In this document: positions 20,158-28,350 of the stretch, one piece after another
Numbering within the stretch: the stretch's first letter is position 1
Layout of the letters: each line of letters starts with the position of its first letter
Source of the DNA: TMED88 sp964515335
GTDB taxonomy: Bacteria > Myxococcota_A > UBA9160 > UBA4427
Length of the DNA stretch: 64,000 bases
Direction of reading: 5' to 3'
NCBI GenBank assembly: GCA_964515335.1
Contig: CAZETS010000019.1
Coordinates: forward strand, 9,950-73,949
Translations under genes and position numbers: made by a program
The notes under the pieces: generated by a model
Told to the model about the DNA's origin: nothing
Seen by the model: the letters and a program-made list of their open reading frames with translations, nothing else
Database searches by the model: none

Positions 20158-20400
20158 ATGGCTACGACCCCGTCCGTCAACCGACTGAAGCGAAAGCTGC
20201 CCGACCGGATCGCCCAGGTGCGGGGTGACCGCTCGCAGAGACAGTTCGCACGCGATCTCGGCGTATTCCAGCAGAACGTCAACCGCTACGAGAACGGAAC
20301 GACGCCCCACACCGACTTCCTGCTCACCATGGCCACCAAGGAAAACGTGTCGCTCGACTGGCTTCTCCTCGGCAAGGGCCGGATGCGCCGGAGTCGCTGA
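20158..20400 (+). CDS. Small XRE-family helix-turn-helix regulator
   Basis: The 80-residue protein is almost entirely one Cro/CI-type HTH domain. Helices are visible around LPDRIAQVRGDRSQRQFARDL, the recognition helix VFQQNVNRYENG, and the closing DWLLLGKGRM, common in phage-type repressors. I chose the ATG at 20158; the frame is open upstream but that part looks non-coding. No partner toxin or phage gene is adjacent. The less GC-rich leader and the isolated position allow recent acquisition, but do not prove it. Confidence 0.8.
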   Translation: MATTPSVNRLKRKLPDRIAQVRGDRSQRQFARDLGVFQQNVNRYENGTTPHTDFLLTMATKENVSLDWLLLGKGRMRRSR

Positions 20401-20733
20401 GCCAGCCAGTAGCCCGCACCTTCCGAACGGGCTCCGGCTCGCCCTCGCACCACCCCTTCCTCTGCCGGAAGAGGCCTCGCAGTGCGCCGGCAAGTGCGCT
20501 CGCCGGCGCACGAACTTGTCGGAACCGCCCTACACATTCCCCTTGGGCCTGCGCGCGGTATTGCGCGCACGAACGCGCAGCTCTCGTCGTAAGACGCGCG
20601 TCACCCCGACGCTCTCTCGGTACGCGATGTACCGGGGCATGCTTCTTGCTCTCCCTCCTGTCCGCGGGGCGAGCCGAATCGCCTGCTCTCTCCGCGGTAT
20701 TCGTCTCATCGACGGAGAGGGAGTCTGGGCGCG
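20401..20733. other. Gene-free stretch downstream of the XRE gene
   Basis: No supported gene is seen. The stretch holds the strong hairpin at 20482-20511 and a second GC palindrome around 20549-20575 (TGCGCGC with GCGCGCA). It must also hold the promoter of the DUF5658-like gene at 20734, but I cannot point to a clear -35/-10 pair. Confidence 0.5.
20482..20511. terminator. Hairpin after the XRE gene (possible terminator)
   Basis: A perfect 10-base inverted repeat GTGCGCCGGC / GCCGGCGCAC (20482-20491 and 20502-20511) with a 10-base loop lies about 80 bases after the XRE stop. There is no T-run after it on either strand, so termination is plausible but not certain. Confidence 0.45.
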
Positions 20734-21060
20734 ATGCTTCGCTGGCTGGCGGGATCCTCACTACTGCTGACGGGCGCCGACCACGTCACCACGTGGGTGT
20801 GCCTGCGCGATCCCGTCTCGGGCTGGATCGTCAGCGAGGCCAACCCCATCGCCGACTGGCTCTTCGGGATGGCCGGGCTCGTGCCGGGCCTGATCATCGA
20901 CAGCGTCATCACCCTCGGCGCCGTCGCCTTCCTGCTCGTCACCGCGACGCTGCCCTACGGCCTGAAGACCGCCTTTCTCGGTCTGATCACCTGCACGACG
21001 GGCTACGCGGTGCTGAACAACGTCCAGGCCATCTCGGCCATGGGACTCTGGCCGAGCTGA
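20734..21060 (+). CDS. Small DUF5658-like membrane protein
   Basis: The 108-residue protein has three or four hydrophobic helices and an N-terminal GADHVTTW...SEANPIADWLFG arrangement. This resembles the DUF5658 pattern, in which an Asp/Thr pair in the first helix is followed by E-A-N-P. No function is known for that family. The gene ends three bases before the lipoprotein transglycosylase gene and is probably cotranscribed with it. The DUF assignment is from memory of the motif and is moderate in strength. Confidence 0.65.
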   Translation: MLRWLAGSSLLLTGADHVTTWVCLRDPVSGWIVSEANPIADWLFGMAGLVPGLIIDSVITLGAVAFLLVTATLPYGLKTAFLGLITCTTGYAVLNNVQAISAMGLWPS

Positions 21061-21063
21061 CCC

Positions 21064-21720
21064 ATGCGACGTCTTCCCGTCTTCACGCTCTGCACGCTCG
21101 GACTGCTCGGGCTGTCGTGCCAGATCACCTGGCACGCCCCGGCCCCGCAGGCGCGGGGCGTCGCGACCGCCGAGCCCAGCGAGGAGCGCCCCGCCGTGGC
21201 CGAAGATCCGGCCGCCGACGTGGAGCAGCCCGGCCTGGAAGCAGAGCAGGTGATCCTCGCCGAGCTGCACCGCCGGCACACCGGGCTCGCCGACCACGAA
21301 ATCATCGAGCTCGCCCGCACGATCGTCGCCGAGTCGCGGCGACACGACTTCGACCCCGCACTCGTAATGGCGGTGATCCACGTCGAGAGCAGCGGCTACC
21401 ACCTGGCGGTGTCGCACGTGGGCGCGATCGGCCTGATGCAGCTGATGCCCGCCACCGCAGAGGAGCTCGCCGGCAAGCTCGACATCCCCTGGCAGGGACC
21501 CGACTCGCTCTTCGATCCCCTGCTGAACGTGAAGCTCGGCGTCGCCTACCTGCGACAGCTCACCGACCGCTACGACAACATGCCCACGGCACTGGCCGCC
21601 TACAATTGGGGGCCCGGGCGCATCGACCGGCGCATCCGCCGCGGCGCGACGGTGCCCGTGCGATACATCGAGCAAGTGATGCGCGCCTACGACGTCGATC
21701 GGGCCGCCGGCCGGAGCTGA
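21064..21720 (+). CDS. SLT-domain lytic transglycosylase, lipoprotein
   Basis: The 218-residue exported lipoprotein has signal peptide RRLPVFTLCTLGLLGLSC with a lipobox ending at Cys19-20, then a short linker. A C-terminal SLT (Slt70/MltE-like) domain follows: catalytic Glu in AVIHVESSGYHLAVS, then GAIGLMQLMPATAEEL, NVKLGVAYLRQLTDRY and ALAAYNWGPGRIDR. The enzyme cleaves peptidoglycan to release 1,6-anhydro-MurNAc products. That is the substrate stream for anmK, amgK and murU, which lie within 9 kb. PBP4-type dacB converges on it. Confidence 0.9.
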   Translation: MRRLPVFTLCTLGLLGLSCQITWHAPAPQARGVATAEPSEERPAVAEDPAADVEQPGLEAEQVILAELHRRHTGLADHEIIELARTIVAESRRHDFDPALVMAVIHVESSGYHLAVSHVGAIGLMQLMPATAEELAGKLDIPWQGPDSLFDPLLNVKLGVAYLRQLTDRYDNMPTALAAYNWGPGRIDRRIRRGATVPVRYIEQVMRAYDVDRAAGRS

Positions 21721-21744
21721 CGACCGGGGCCATCCGACGCGCTG

Positions 21745-23235
21745 CTACTTCGTCAGCTCGGCGACGAAGCGGTCCACCGCGTCCATCGCCGCCTGCGATC
21801 CGCCCGCGTGACCGTTGACCAGGATCGAGAAGACCACCGTGTCGCCGTCGGCCAGCAGCGCCCGGCCGCTGAGCGCGGTGACGCGCTGATCGCCCAGCAG
21901 TCCGGTCTTCGCGCGCACCCGGTCCGTAGAGCGAGCGGCGCGACGCTCGAGGGTGCCGTCGCGGCCGGCGATCGGCATGGCGGCCACGAACTCGGGCCCG
22001 AACCCGAAGGAGCGGCCGCCGGCGCGGAGTGCGTCGACCAGCATGCGGGCCGACAGGCGGTTGTCCGGCGAGAGGCCCGAGCCGTCGACCAGCACCGCCC
22101 CGGGCGCGAGCAATCCGAGCTCTCCGAGCTTGGCCCGCAACGCGGCGAGGCCCGCGGGCCAGCTGCCGGGCACCTGGCCCGCCTCGACGGCGAGCGACTT
22201 GACGAGGCTCTCGGCGATCGAGTTGTTGCTGTACTTCATGAAGAGCTCGACGATCTCGGAGAGCGGCCGCCCCTGGTGGGTGGCCAACAGGTGCGGGAGC
22301 TCTTCGGTGCGGCGCCGCACGCGGCCGCCGACGGGGATGCCGACCGCCTCGAGCTGCAGGGCGAAGACCGCCCCGGCGTAGAGGGCGGGGTCGCGCACGC
22401 TGCGCGGAAAGACGTCGGGCTCGTCGCCAGCGCGCACGACGCCGCGAACGCTCACCACCTCGGCGCCCTCCTTCGGCTCGGTGCGCCGGACCGAGAGCGT
22501 GCGCTTCGCCCGCGCGTCGCCGGTGACCGCCAGGTTCGAGAGGCGCAAGTAGGAAATCGGCGGGTCGACGGCCACCCGCACCGGATCGCCCTTCGTGCGC
22601 CCGGGCGTGACGGCGACGAAGAACGCCCCGTAGTTGGCCGTCAGCGCCGAAACCGGCGCGTGATAGGCACGAGCCGACACGCCCTTCCAGAGCGGATGCC
22701 AGTACTCGCGATCGAACAGCCAGTCGTCGACCAGCACGTCGCCCTCGACCCGGCGCAGTCCCTGCCTGCGCAGGTCGGCGGCGAGCCGCCACCAGTCCTC
22801 GCTGTTCATCACCGGGTCGCCACCCCCCACGATCGCGATCCGCCCGACGGCCCCGGAGGCGTCGGGCGGCCGATCGGTGAGCACGCGCGTCTGGAAGCGA
22901 TGGGTCGGGCCGAGGGCCGACAGCACGCCGATCGCCGTCAGGATCTTCGCGTTCGAGGCTGGGATCAGCAGCTTCTCCGGGTCGCGCTCGTACAGGACGA
23001 GCTCGCTCTGCTCGTCTTCGACGAGGATCCCGAGCTCGGCCGATCGCAGCGCCGGGTGGCGAAGCGCTGCGTCGAGGCGCGCGGAGAGCGACCGGGCGTT
23101 GGCGGCCGGCGTGGCGAGCCCAAGACAGGCCGCGACGAGCAGCGCCGCCAGGGCCGACCGGCAGCCGCCCGGAAGGGCTCCGCGGGCCGGCCCGGCAGGC
23201 CAACGCTTCGACGAAGAGGGCACGGCGTTCCGCAA
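21745..23235 (-). CDS. dacB: D-alanyl-D-alanine carboxypeptidase/endopeptidase (PBP4 type)
   Basis: The 496-residue class C low-molecular-weight penicillin-binding protein has a signal peptide (ALAALLVAACLGLATPAANA). The catalytic SxxK is Ser94-Lys97 (IPASNAKILTAIG), the SxN triad lies in FMKYSNNSIAESLVKSLA, and KTG lies in VRAKTGLLGDQRVTALSG. A large insert between SxxK and SxN is typical of PBP4. It trims or cross-link-cleaves periplasmic peptidoglycan. It converges on the transglycosylase gene and diverges from the SpmA-SpmB fusion. Confidence 0.92.
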   Translation of the reverse strand: MRNAVPSSSKRWPAGPARGALPGGCRSALAALLVAACLGLATPAANARSLSARLDAALRHPALRSAELGILVEDEQSELVLYERDPEKLLIPASNAKILTAIGVLSALGPTHRFQTRVLTDRPPDASGAVGRIAIVGGGDPVMNSEDWWRLAADLRRQGLRRVEGDVLVDDWLFDREYWHPLWKGVSARAYHAPVSALTANYGAFFVAVTPGRTKGDPVRVAVDPPISYLRLSNLAVTGDARAKRTLSVRRTEPKEGAEVVSVRGVVRAGDEPDVFPRSVRDPALYAGAVFALQLEAVGIPVGGRVRRRTEELPHLLATHQGRPLSEIVELFMKYSNNSIAESLVKSLAVEAGQVPGSWPAGLAALRAKLGELGLLAPGAVLVDGSGLSPDNRLSARMLVDALRAGGRSFGFGPEFVAAMPIAGRDGTLERRAARSTDRVRAKTGLLGDQRVTALSGRALLADGDTVVFSILVNGHAGGSQAAMDAVDRFVAELTK

Positions 23236-23380
23236 GGTCCAGGGCTCCCCTACGGCCCGGGCTCGGGCCGCCGCTCTCGATCGTTCTCGGTCGGGGGGCG
23301 GAATCGCTTGACGGCGCGGAGGTTATCCCCGAGGCTCGCGGCGAGCAATCTCGCATCATGCGACGGATCGGGGGGGTCCG

Positions 23381-24709
23381 GTGCTCAACGGGATCTGGCT
23401 CGGGCTGATGCTCGTCGCGATCGCCTATGCGTCCTTCATTCCGGGACGCATGGAGGCGGTGACCGGTGCGCTGCTGGACGGCGCCGCCGGCGCGGTGCGC
23501 CTGGTGATCGGCCTGGTCGGCGCGATGGTCTTCTTCCTCGGGCTCACCCGGGTGGCCTTCGACGGCGGCCTGCGCGACTGGCTGGGCCGCGTGCTCCGCC
23601 CCGTCGCGCGCCGCCTGTTTCCAGAGGTGCCCTCCGACCACCCCGCCATGGCCGCCATGGTGATGAACATGTCGTCCAACATGATGGGGCTCGGCAACTC
23701 GGCGACCCCCTTTGGGCTGAAGGCCATGAAGGAGCTGGCGCGGCTGAACCCGATCCCGGGCTCGGCGTCCAACGCCATGGTGCTCTTCCTGGCGATCAAC
23801 ACCTCGGCGATCACGCTCTTTCCGCCCTTCGGCACGATCGCCGTGCGGGCCGCCGCCGACTCGGCGGATCCCTGGGCGATCTGGGCGCCGACCTTGATCG
23901 CAACCACCTGCTCGACGCTGACGGCGATCACCGCCTACTTCCTGCTCGGGCGGCTGCCTGCCTTCCGCGCCCGCCCGCCGGCGACGCCGGTCGAGCCGAT
24001 CGAGCTCGACGGGGATGACGGGGACGGCGGCGGCGACGAGCCGGTCGAGCCCACGAGAGCCGAGCCGAACAGCCGGCCCAGCCCCATGCGCTGGCTCGTG
24101 GTGTGGGGCTTCGCGGCCGTAGTCGCGCTCGGACTCGCACTCGAGATCGGCCGCCTCTTCCCCGAGCTCGGCGCGGTCGGCACCCTCAAGACGCTGGCCA
24201 GCAGCTGGCTGCTCGCCCTGCTCGTGGCGGCGCTGCTGCTCGTCGGCGTCGGCGCCGGCGTCAAGGCCTACGACTCGATGATCGCCGGCGGTCGTGAAGG
24301 GCTCGAGGTGGCGGTGCGCATCGTGCCGTATCTCGTCGCCATCCTCGTCGCCGTCGCGATGTTCCGGGCTTCGGGGGCGCTCGGCGTGATCATCGAGTTC
24401 CTCGATCCCTACACGAGCGCCGTCGGCGTGCCCGCCGAGGTGCTGCCGATGGCTCTCCTGCGCCCGCTGTCGGGCAGCGGCGCCTTCGGCGTGATGAGCG
24501 AGATCATCACCACGTACGGGCCGGACACCTTCATCGGCTACCTGACCTGCACGCTGATGGGCTCGACCGAGACCACCTTCTACGTGCTCGCCCTCTACCT
24601 CGGCGCCGCAGGGGTCGTGAACGGCCGGCACGCGCTCGCCGCCTGCCTGCTCGGCGACCTCGGCGGCTTCGCGGGGGCCGTCGTGGCGTGTCACTGGTTC
24701 TTCGGCTGA
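23381..24709 (+). CDS. SpmA-SpmB fusion (nucleoside-recognition domain membrane protein)
   Basis: The 442-residue protein has two related halves. The N-terminal half matches spore maturation protein A (NMSSNMMGLGNSATPFGLKA, then SNAMVLFLAINTSAITLFPP). The C-terminal half matches SpmB (LRPLSGSGAFGVMSEIITTY, FIGYLTCTLMGSTETTFYVL). Both halves contain Gate/nucleoside-recognition helices. In Bacillus these are separate genes linked to spore core dehydration; in Gram-negative bacteria the role is unknown. The start is the GTG at 23381 after a GGGGGG tract. The following kinase gene begins about 20 bases after its stop. Confidence 0.88.
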   Translation: MLNGIWLGLMLVAIAYASFIPGRMEAVTGALLDGAAGAVRLVIGLVGAMVFFLGLTRVAFDGGLRDWLGRVLRPVARRLFPEVPSDHPAMAAMVMNMSSNMMGLGNSATPFGLKAMKELARLNPIPGSASNAMVLFLAINTSAITLFPPFGTIAVRAAADSADPWAIWAPTLIATTCSTLTAITAYFLLGRLPAFRARPPATPVEPIELDGDDGDGGGDEPVEPTRAEPNSRPSPMRWLVVWGFAAVVALGLALEIGRLFPELGAVGTLKTLASSWLLALLVAALLLVGVGAGVKAYDSMIAGGREGLEVAVRIVPYLVAILVAVAMFRASGALGVIIEFLDPYTSAVGVPAEVLPMALLRPLSGSGAFGVMSEIITTYGPDTFIGYLTCTLMGSTETTFYVLALYLGAAGVVNGRHALAACLLGDLGGFAGAVVACHWFFG

Positions 24710-24729
24710 GCGATGCGCGGGTCCGACCG

Positions 24730-25875
24730 GTGAGCGGGCCGGGATCCGCCGACGAGCGCCGCGCCCGGGTGGCCGAGCTCGCGGCCCGGGTGACGGGGCG
24801 CCGGGTGGCGGATGTCACGGAGATCCCGGCGGGTCTCGGCGCGCGGCGCTTCCTTCGCGTGCGGCTCGCAGGAGGTGCGCCCGCGTCGCTGATCGCACGG
24901 ATCGAGGCACCGACCGGCGGCTCTGCCGACGCCGCGCCGCCCGAGCCGCCCCTCGAACCGATCCGCGGCCTGCTCGAGCGTTGCGAGCTGCCGGTGCCGG
25001 CCCGCTTCGGCGGGGACGACGAGGCGGGCATCGATCTGCTCGAAGACCTGGGCGACACCAGCCTCGAGCAGGCGGTGGCGGGCGCCGATTCGACGCGGCG
25101 CAGCGCGCTCTACCGCGAGGCGGTCGACCTGGTTCCGCGCCTGCAGGCGGTGCCCCCGGTCGATCCGACTCGCGTTGCGGCCTTCGCGCGCCGGCTCGAT
25201 GCCGAGCTGATCGCCAGCAAGGCACGCAAGTGGCTCGAGTGGACGCTACCGGCGGCCCGCGGCCGCGCCGCCACGCCTGCCGAGCGGGAGGCGACGCAGC
25301 GCGCCTTCGCGGTGGTGGCGAAAGCGTGCGCGAGCGCACCAGCGCGCCTCGCCCACCGCGACCTCAAGGCTGCCAACGTCCACGTCGTCCCGGACCCGGG
25401 CGCGCCCGCCGGGCGCCGCCTGGTGCTGATCGACCTGCAGGGCGCCTTCATGGCGCCGCCCGAGTACGACCTGGTGTGCCTGCTGCGCGACTCGCACGTG
25501 CCGCTGCCCGAGGACGAAGTTTCGACCCACCTCGAACACGTGCGACCGGACCTGCCGGATGCGCCACCGGCCGACGTGTTCGCTCGCCGATTCGACCTGC
25601 TCACGGTCTCGCGCGTCGCCAAGGACGTGTCCCACTACGTCGACGCCGCGACGACCCGCGGCGACGACCGCTACCTGCGCTTCGTCGCAACCGGCCTGCG
25701 CAACCTGCGACGCGCCGCGAGAAACGCCGCCGATCGCGACGCCGAGCTGGCGCGGTTCGCCGAGCACGTTGGCGAGATCCCGCTCGACTTCGCAGAGAGG
25801 CTCGCAGAGAGGCTCGCCGCGAGCCGCGCTGCCTCTCCTCCCCAAGCACCCGGAGACCCGACGTGCGCGCCATGA
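24730..25875 (+). CDS. amgK: AmgK-like N-acetylmuramate/N-acetylglucosamine kinase
   Basis: This aminoglycoside-phosphotransferase-fold kinase has the catalytic loop LAHRDLKAANVHV and the metal-binding VLIDLQGAFMAPPEYDLVCL. Immediately following is a MurU-type nucleotidyltransferase with overlapping genes, the amgK-murU pair known from Pseudomonas and other bacteria. AmgK phosphorylates the anomeric carbon of MurNAc or GlcNAc. I use the GTG at 24730 (381 residues); an in-frame GTG at 24688 would overlap the previous gene. The specific assignment rests largely on the murU neighbour. Confidence 0.82.
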   Translation: MSGPGSADERRARVAELAARVTGRRVADVTEIPAGLGARRFLRVRLAGGAPASLIARIEAPTGGSADAAPPEPPLEPIRGLLERCELPVPARFGGDDEAGIDLLEDLGDTSLEQAVAGADSTRRSALYREAVDLVPRLQAVPPVDPTRVAAFARRLDAELIASKARKWLEWTLPAARGRAATPAEREATQRAFAVVAKACASAPARLAHRDLKAANVHVVPDPGAPAGRRLVLIDLQGAFMAPPEYDLVCLLRDSHVPLPEDEVSTHLEHVRPDLPDAPPADVFARRFDLLTVSRVAKDVSHYVDAATTRGDDRYLRFVATGLRNLRRAARNAADRDAELARFAEHVGEIPLDFAERLAERLAASRAASPPQAPGDPTCAP

Positions 25876-26843
25876 TCCTGGCGGCTGGACTCGGCACGCG
25901 CATGCGCCCGCTCTCCGAGCTTCGCGCCAAACCGGCGCTGCCGGTCCGCGGCCGACCGGTGATCGCCTGGCTGCTCGCGCTGCTCGAACGGCACGGCGTG
26001 CGCGAGGTCGCCGTCAACCTGCACCACCTTCCAGAGACCGTCGTCGAGGCGGTGGAGCGGTTCGCGCCGGCGAGCCTCCGGGTCGAGTGGTCGCACGAGC
26101 GCCTGCCCCTCGGCACGGGAGGCGGCATCCGCCGCATGCGCGAGTTCCTGTCGCAGAGCGACCCGTCGCTGGTGCTCGCCGGCGACATGCTGCTCGACGT
26201 CGACCTCGGCGCGCTCGCCGCCGCGCACTCGGCGAGCGGCGCGCACTGCACGCTGCTGCTGAGACGCGACGAGCGGGCGGCGACCTTCGGCACGATCGGC
26301 TTCGACGAGGCCGGGCGCGTCCGACGCATCGGCCGGCGCTTCGACCTGGGCGGAGAAAAGCAGGCGGGCGTCTTCGTCGGCGTGCGCGTGCTCTCACCGG
26401 ACGTCTTCGAGCGCCTGCCCGATGTGACGGACGACACCGAGTTCGAGGACCTCTCGGACTGGCTGGCACCGGCGCTGCGCGCCGGCGACGAGGGGATCCG
26501 CGGACGACTCCTCGAGGCCCGGGAGATGACCTGGGAGCCGGTGGGGACGCCGGCCGAGTACCTGGCGGCCAACCTCGAAACCCCGGGGCTCTCCTTCGAT
26601 CCAACCGGAAACCTCGCGGAAGGCGCCAGGCTGATCGGCCGATCGGGCGATGTGGTGCTCGGCGCCGGCGCGACGATCGGCGAAGGCGCCGAGCTCGAGC
26701 GCTGCGTGGTCTGGGAAGGCGAGCAGGTGCCCGACGGGCTTCGCGCCCGCGGAGGGGTCTTCGCGGCAGGAAGGTTCTACCCTTGCGAGGACGAAGAGTC
26801 GAAGCTGCGGGATCGCGGACAAGGCGGGAGTAGTCGAGGATGA
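25863..26843 (+). CDS. murU: MurU-like N-acetylmuramate-1-phosphate uridylyltransferase
   Basis: The 326-residue sugar-1-phosphate nucleotidyltransferase has N-terminal AMILAAGLGTRMRPLSELRA, the Lys-Pro region RAKPALPVRGRPVIAWLLAL, the base-recognition RLPLGTGGGIRRM and metal motif LVLAGDMLLDVDLG. A C-terminal left-handed helix-like tail follows (GRSGDVVLGAGATIGEGAEL). In the MurNAc salvage route it makes UDP-MurNAc from MurNAc-1-phosphate. The GTG at 25863 (VRAMILAAG) overlaps amgK by 13 bases; the ATG three codons later gives the classic ATGA overlap. Confidence 0.85.
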   Translation: MRAMILAAGLGTRMRPLSELRAKPALPVRGRPVIAWLLALLERHGVREVAVNLHHLPETVVEAVERFAPASLRVEWSHERLPLGTGGGIRRMREFLSQSDPSLVLAGDMLLDVDLGALAAAHSASGAHCTLLLRRDERAATFGTIGFDEAGRVRRIGRRFDLGGEKQAGVFVGVRVLSPDVFERLPDVTDDTEFEDLSDWLAPALRAGDEGIRGRLLEAREMTWEPVGTPAEYLAANLETPGLSFDPTGNLAEGARLIGRSGDVVLGAGATIGEGAELERCVVWEGEQVPDGLRARGGVFAAGRFYPCEDEESKLRDRGQGGSSRG

Positions 26844-27577
26844 ACGAGGTCGTCTTCGTGGGCACGAGCGACGCCTTCGGGGCGGGCGGGCGGCGGCAGT
26901 CGGCCGTGCTGATCCGTGGCGATCGCGGCACGCTGCTGATGGACTGCGGGGCGACGACGACCGCCGGCCTCGACGACCTCGGCGTCGCGCGCGACGAGAT
27001 CGACACGATCCTGGTCTCGCACTTCCACGGCGACCACTTCGGCGGCCTCCCCTTCTTCCTGCTCGGCGCGATCTACGAGGACCGTCGCCGCCGTCCGCTC
27101 GAGATCGCCGGCCCCCCGGAAATCGAGGCGCGCGTGCGAAGGCTCGCCGACGCCATGGGTTACGGCCTCGAGGATCGCGAGATCCCCTTCCCGCTGCGCT
27201 TCCGCGAGGTGCCGCCCGGCGCCAACCACTCGATCGGGCCGGCGGTGGTCTCGTCCTTCGAGACGCGCCATCAGCTCGAGGCGCACCCGCACGGCTACCG
27301 GATCGACCTCGGCAGCCGCACCGTCGTCTACTCGGGCGACACCGGCTGGTTCCCCGAGCTGCCGCGGCTTGCAGCCGGGGCGGATCTCTTCGTGTGCGAG
27401 TGCACGCTGTTCGAGGAGGAGCTCGACTTCCACCTCAGCCTCGGGCAGCTCACCGACAACCGCGACGCCTTCGACGTGGGGAGCCTCGTGCTCACCCACC
27501 TCGGCGCCGAGATGGCGCGCCGGCGCGGCCAGGTCGAACTCGACACCGCCGACGACGGGCTGATCGTCAAGCTCTGA
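26840..27577 (+). CDS. Metallo-beta-lactamase-fold hydrolase (RNase Z-like)
   Basis: The 245-residue MBL-fold protein has the zinc motif LVSHFHGDHFGGLPFFL, further ligands in VVYSGDTGWFPELPRLA and a closing LVLTHLGAEM. Its overall layout resembles the RNase Z/ElaC branch, but the length is short and the tRNA exosite arm is not obvious, so the substrate is unknown. The ATG overlaps the murU stop by 4 bases, which places it in the amgK-murU operon. A role in the same pathway is possible but unproven. Confidence 0.82.
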   Translation: MNEVVFVGTSDAFGAGGRRQSAVLIRGDRGTLLMDCGATTTAGLDDLGVARDEIDTILVSHFHGDHFGGLPFFLLGAIYEDRRRRPLEIAGPPEIEARVRRLADAMGYGLEDREIPFPLRFREVPPGANHSIGPAVVSSFETRHQLEAHPHGYRIDLGSRTVVYSGDTGWFPELPRLAAGADLFVCECTLFEEELDFHLSLGQLTDNRDAFDVGSLVLTHLGAEMARRRGQVELDTADDGLIVKL

Positions 27578-27608
27578 CGAATCCGGCAGCACTTTCCGCC
27601 AGCACTTT

Positions 27609-27646
27609 CCGGCAGCTGGCCGGCACAGCAGCCGGTCGGCTGCCGG
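27609..27646. terminator. Strong compound hairpin after the amgK-murU-MBL operon
   Basis: An outer stem CCGGCAGC/GCTGCCGG (27609-27616 with 27639-27646) and an inner stem CCGGC/GCCGG (27620-27624 with 27631-27635) stack with small internal loops. It lies about 30 bases after the MBL gene stop and well before the pilA promoter. The T-run is missing, so I infer that it terminates or protects the upstream transcript. Confidence 0.55.
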
Positions 27647-27803
27647 CGACGATTCGCGTTACTCGTCGGCCGGATCTGCGCGGATCCTTACACCTGGGTT
27701 CAGCGGCGATCCCGCCTCGATGCGGAACGCGTTGCCGTCTGCCCGAGCCGGTCCGCGATGACTCGGCTCGAAGGTGCCGGTTCCCGTCGAGCGTGAAGAC
27801 GGT

Positions 27804-27819
27804 TGGCACGTTCGGCGCA
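27804..27819 (+). promoter_or_regulatory. Sigma54 (RpoN)-type promoter upstream of pilA
   Basis: TGGCACGTTCGGCGCA has the exact GG-N10-GC spacing (GG at 27805-27806, GC at 27817-27818) and a perfect -24 element TGGCACG; the -12 element GCGCA departs from TTGCA in two positions. It lies about 100 bases before the pilA ATG, as expected for PilS/PilR-controlled pilin genes, and pilS/pilR are in this window. Confidence 0.75.
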
Positions 27820-27918
27820 TTAGTCGCCCTCCGAGCGGTTTGGGTCAGCGCATCGCGGCCGAGATGGCTCAGCCGGGACTTCACACGGCACGAAACTCCC
27901 TGGGAGAAACGAACCAAC

Positions 27919-28287
27919 ATGCGCAAGATCCTCCGCAAGAGCGAGAAGGGCTTCACGCTCATCGAGCTCATGATCGTTGTCGCGATCATCGGCATGCAGG
28001 CCGCGATCGCCATCCCCAACGTCTTCGCTTCCAGCTGAAGTCGAAGACTTCCGAGGCCAAGGTCAACCTCGCGACGATTCGCACCGCCGAGGAGTCCTAC
28101 CTCGCCGAGTTCGGTTCCTACGTGACCGCCGCCGCGACGCCGGCCGCCTGGACGCCCCGCTCCACCGAGTCGTCCTTCACGGGCGGCGGCCTCGCGAACT
28201 TCGACCAGCTCGCTGATGACGGTGTTCGGGGGCGACTTCTTCGCTCGCGGGGCGGACGCGGCCGTGGCGCCCGAGATCCTCGCCTAG
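27919..28287 (+). pseudogene. pilA: PilA major pilin gene broken by two frameshifts
   Basis: The start MRKILRKSEKGFTLIELM is a class III prepilin leader with the processing site G|FTLIE. After AIPN (28020) the frame runs into TGA at 28036-28038. One base is missing at 28021-28022: in the next frame the protein continues as the typical delta-type pilin LRFQLKSKTSEAKVNLATIR, TAEESYLAEFGSYV. A second shift near the GGGGG run at 28228-28232 would restore a short end reading GDFFARGADAAVAPEILA and TAG at 28285-28287. The core has GMQAAIAIP where GILAAIAIP is usual. Either the gene is decaying or the draft assembly has indels. Confidence 0.8.
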
Positions 28288-28350
28288 GCGGCCGACCTTC
28301 GGCCCCGCTCTCGAGGCTCGGGGCGGCCGACCGCCCTCCCCGCCACCCGC

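Larger units (their letters stand above)
27578..27918. other. Gene-free leader upstream of pilA
   Basis: About 340 bases hold a direct repeat (CGGCAGCACTTTC and CGCCAGCACTTTC around 27584-27610), the compound hairpin at 27609-27646 and the sigma54-type promoter at 27804-27819. No other gene is seen. Confidence 0.6.

Noticed and set aside
21133..21148. Sigma54 -24-like TGGCACG inside the lytic transglycosylase gene
   Set aside because: No GC element at the required distance.
21560..24694. A 1044-residue open frame on the minus strand across the transglycosylase, PBP4 and SpmA-SpmB genes
   Set aside because: Antisense and out-of-frame to genes with clear catalytic motifs; no domain resemblance.
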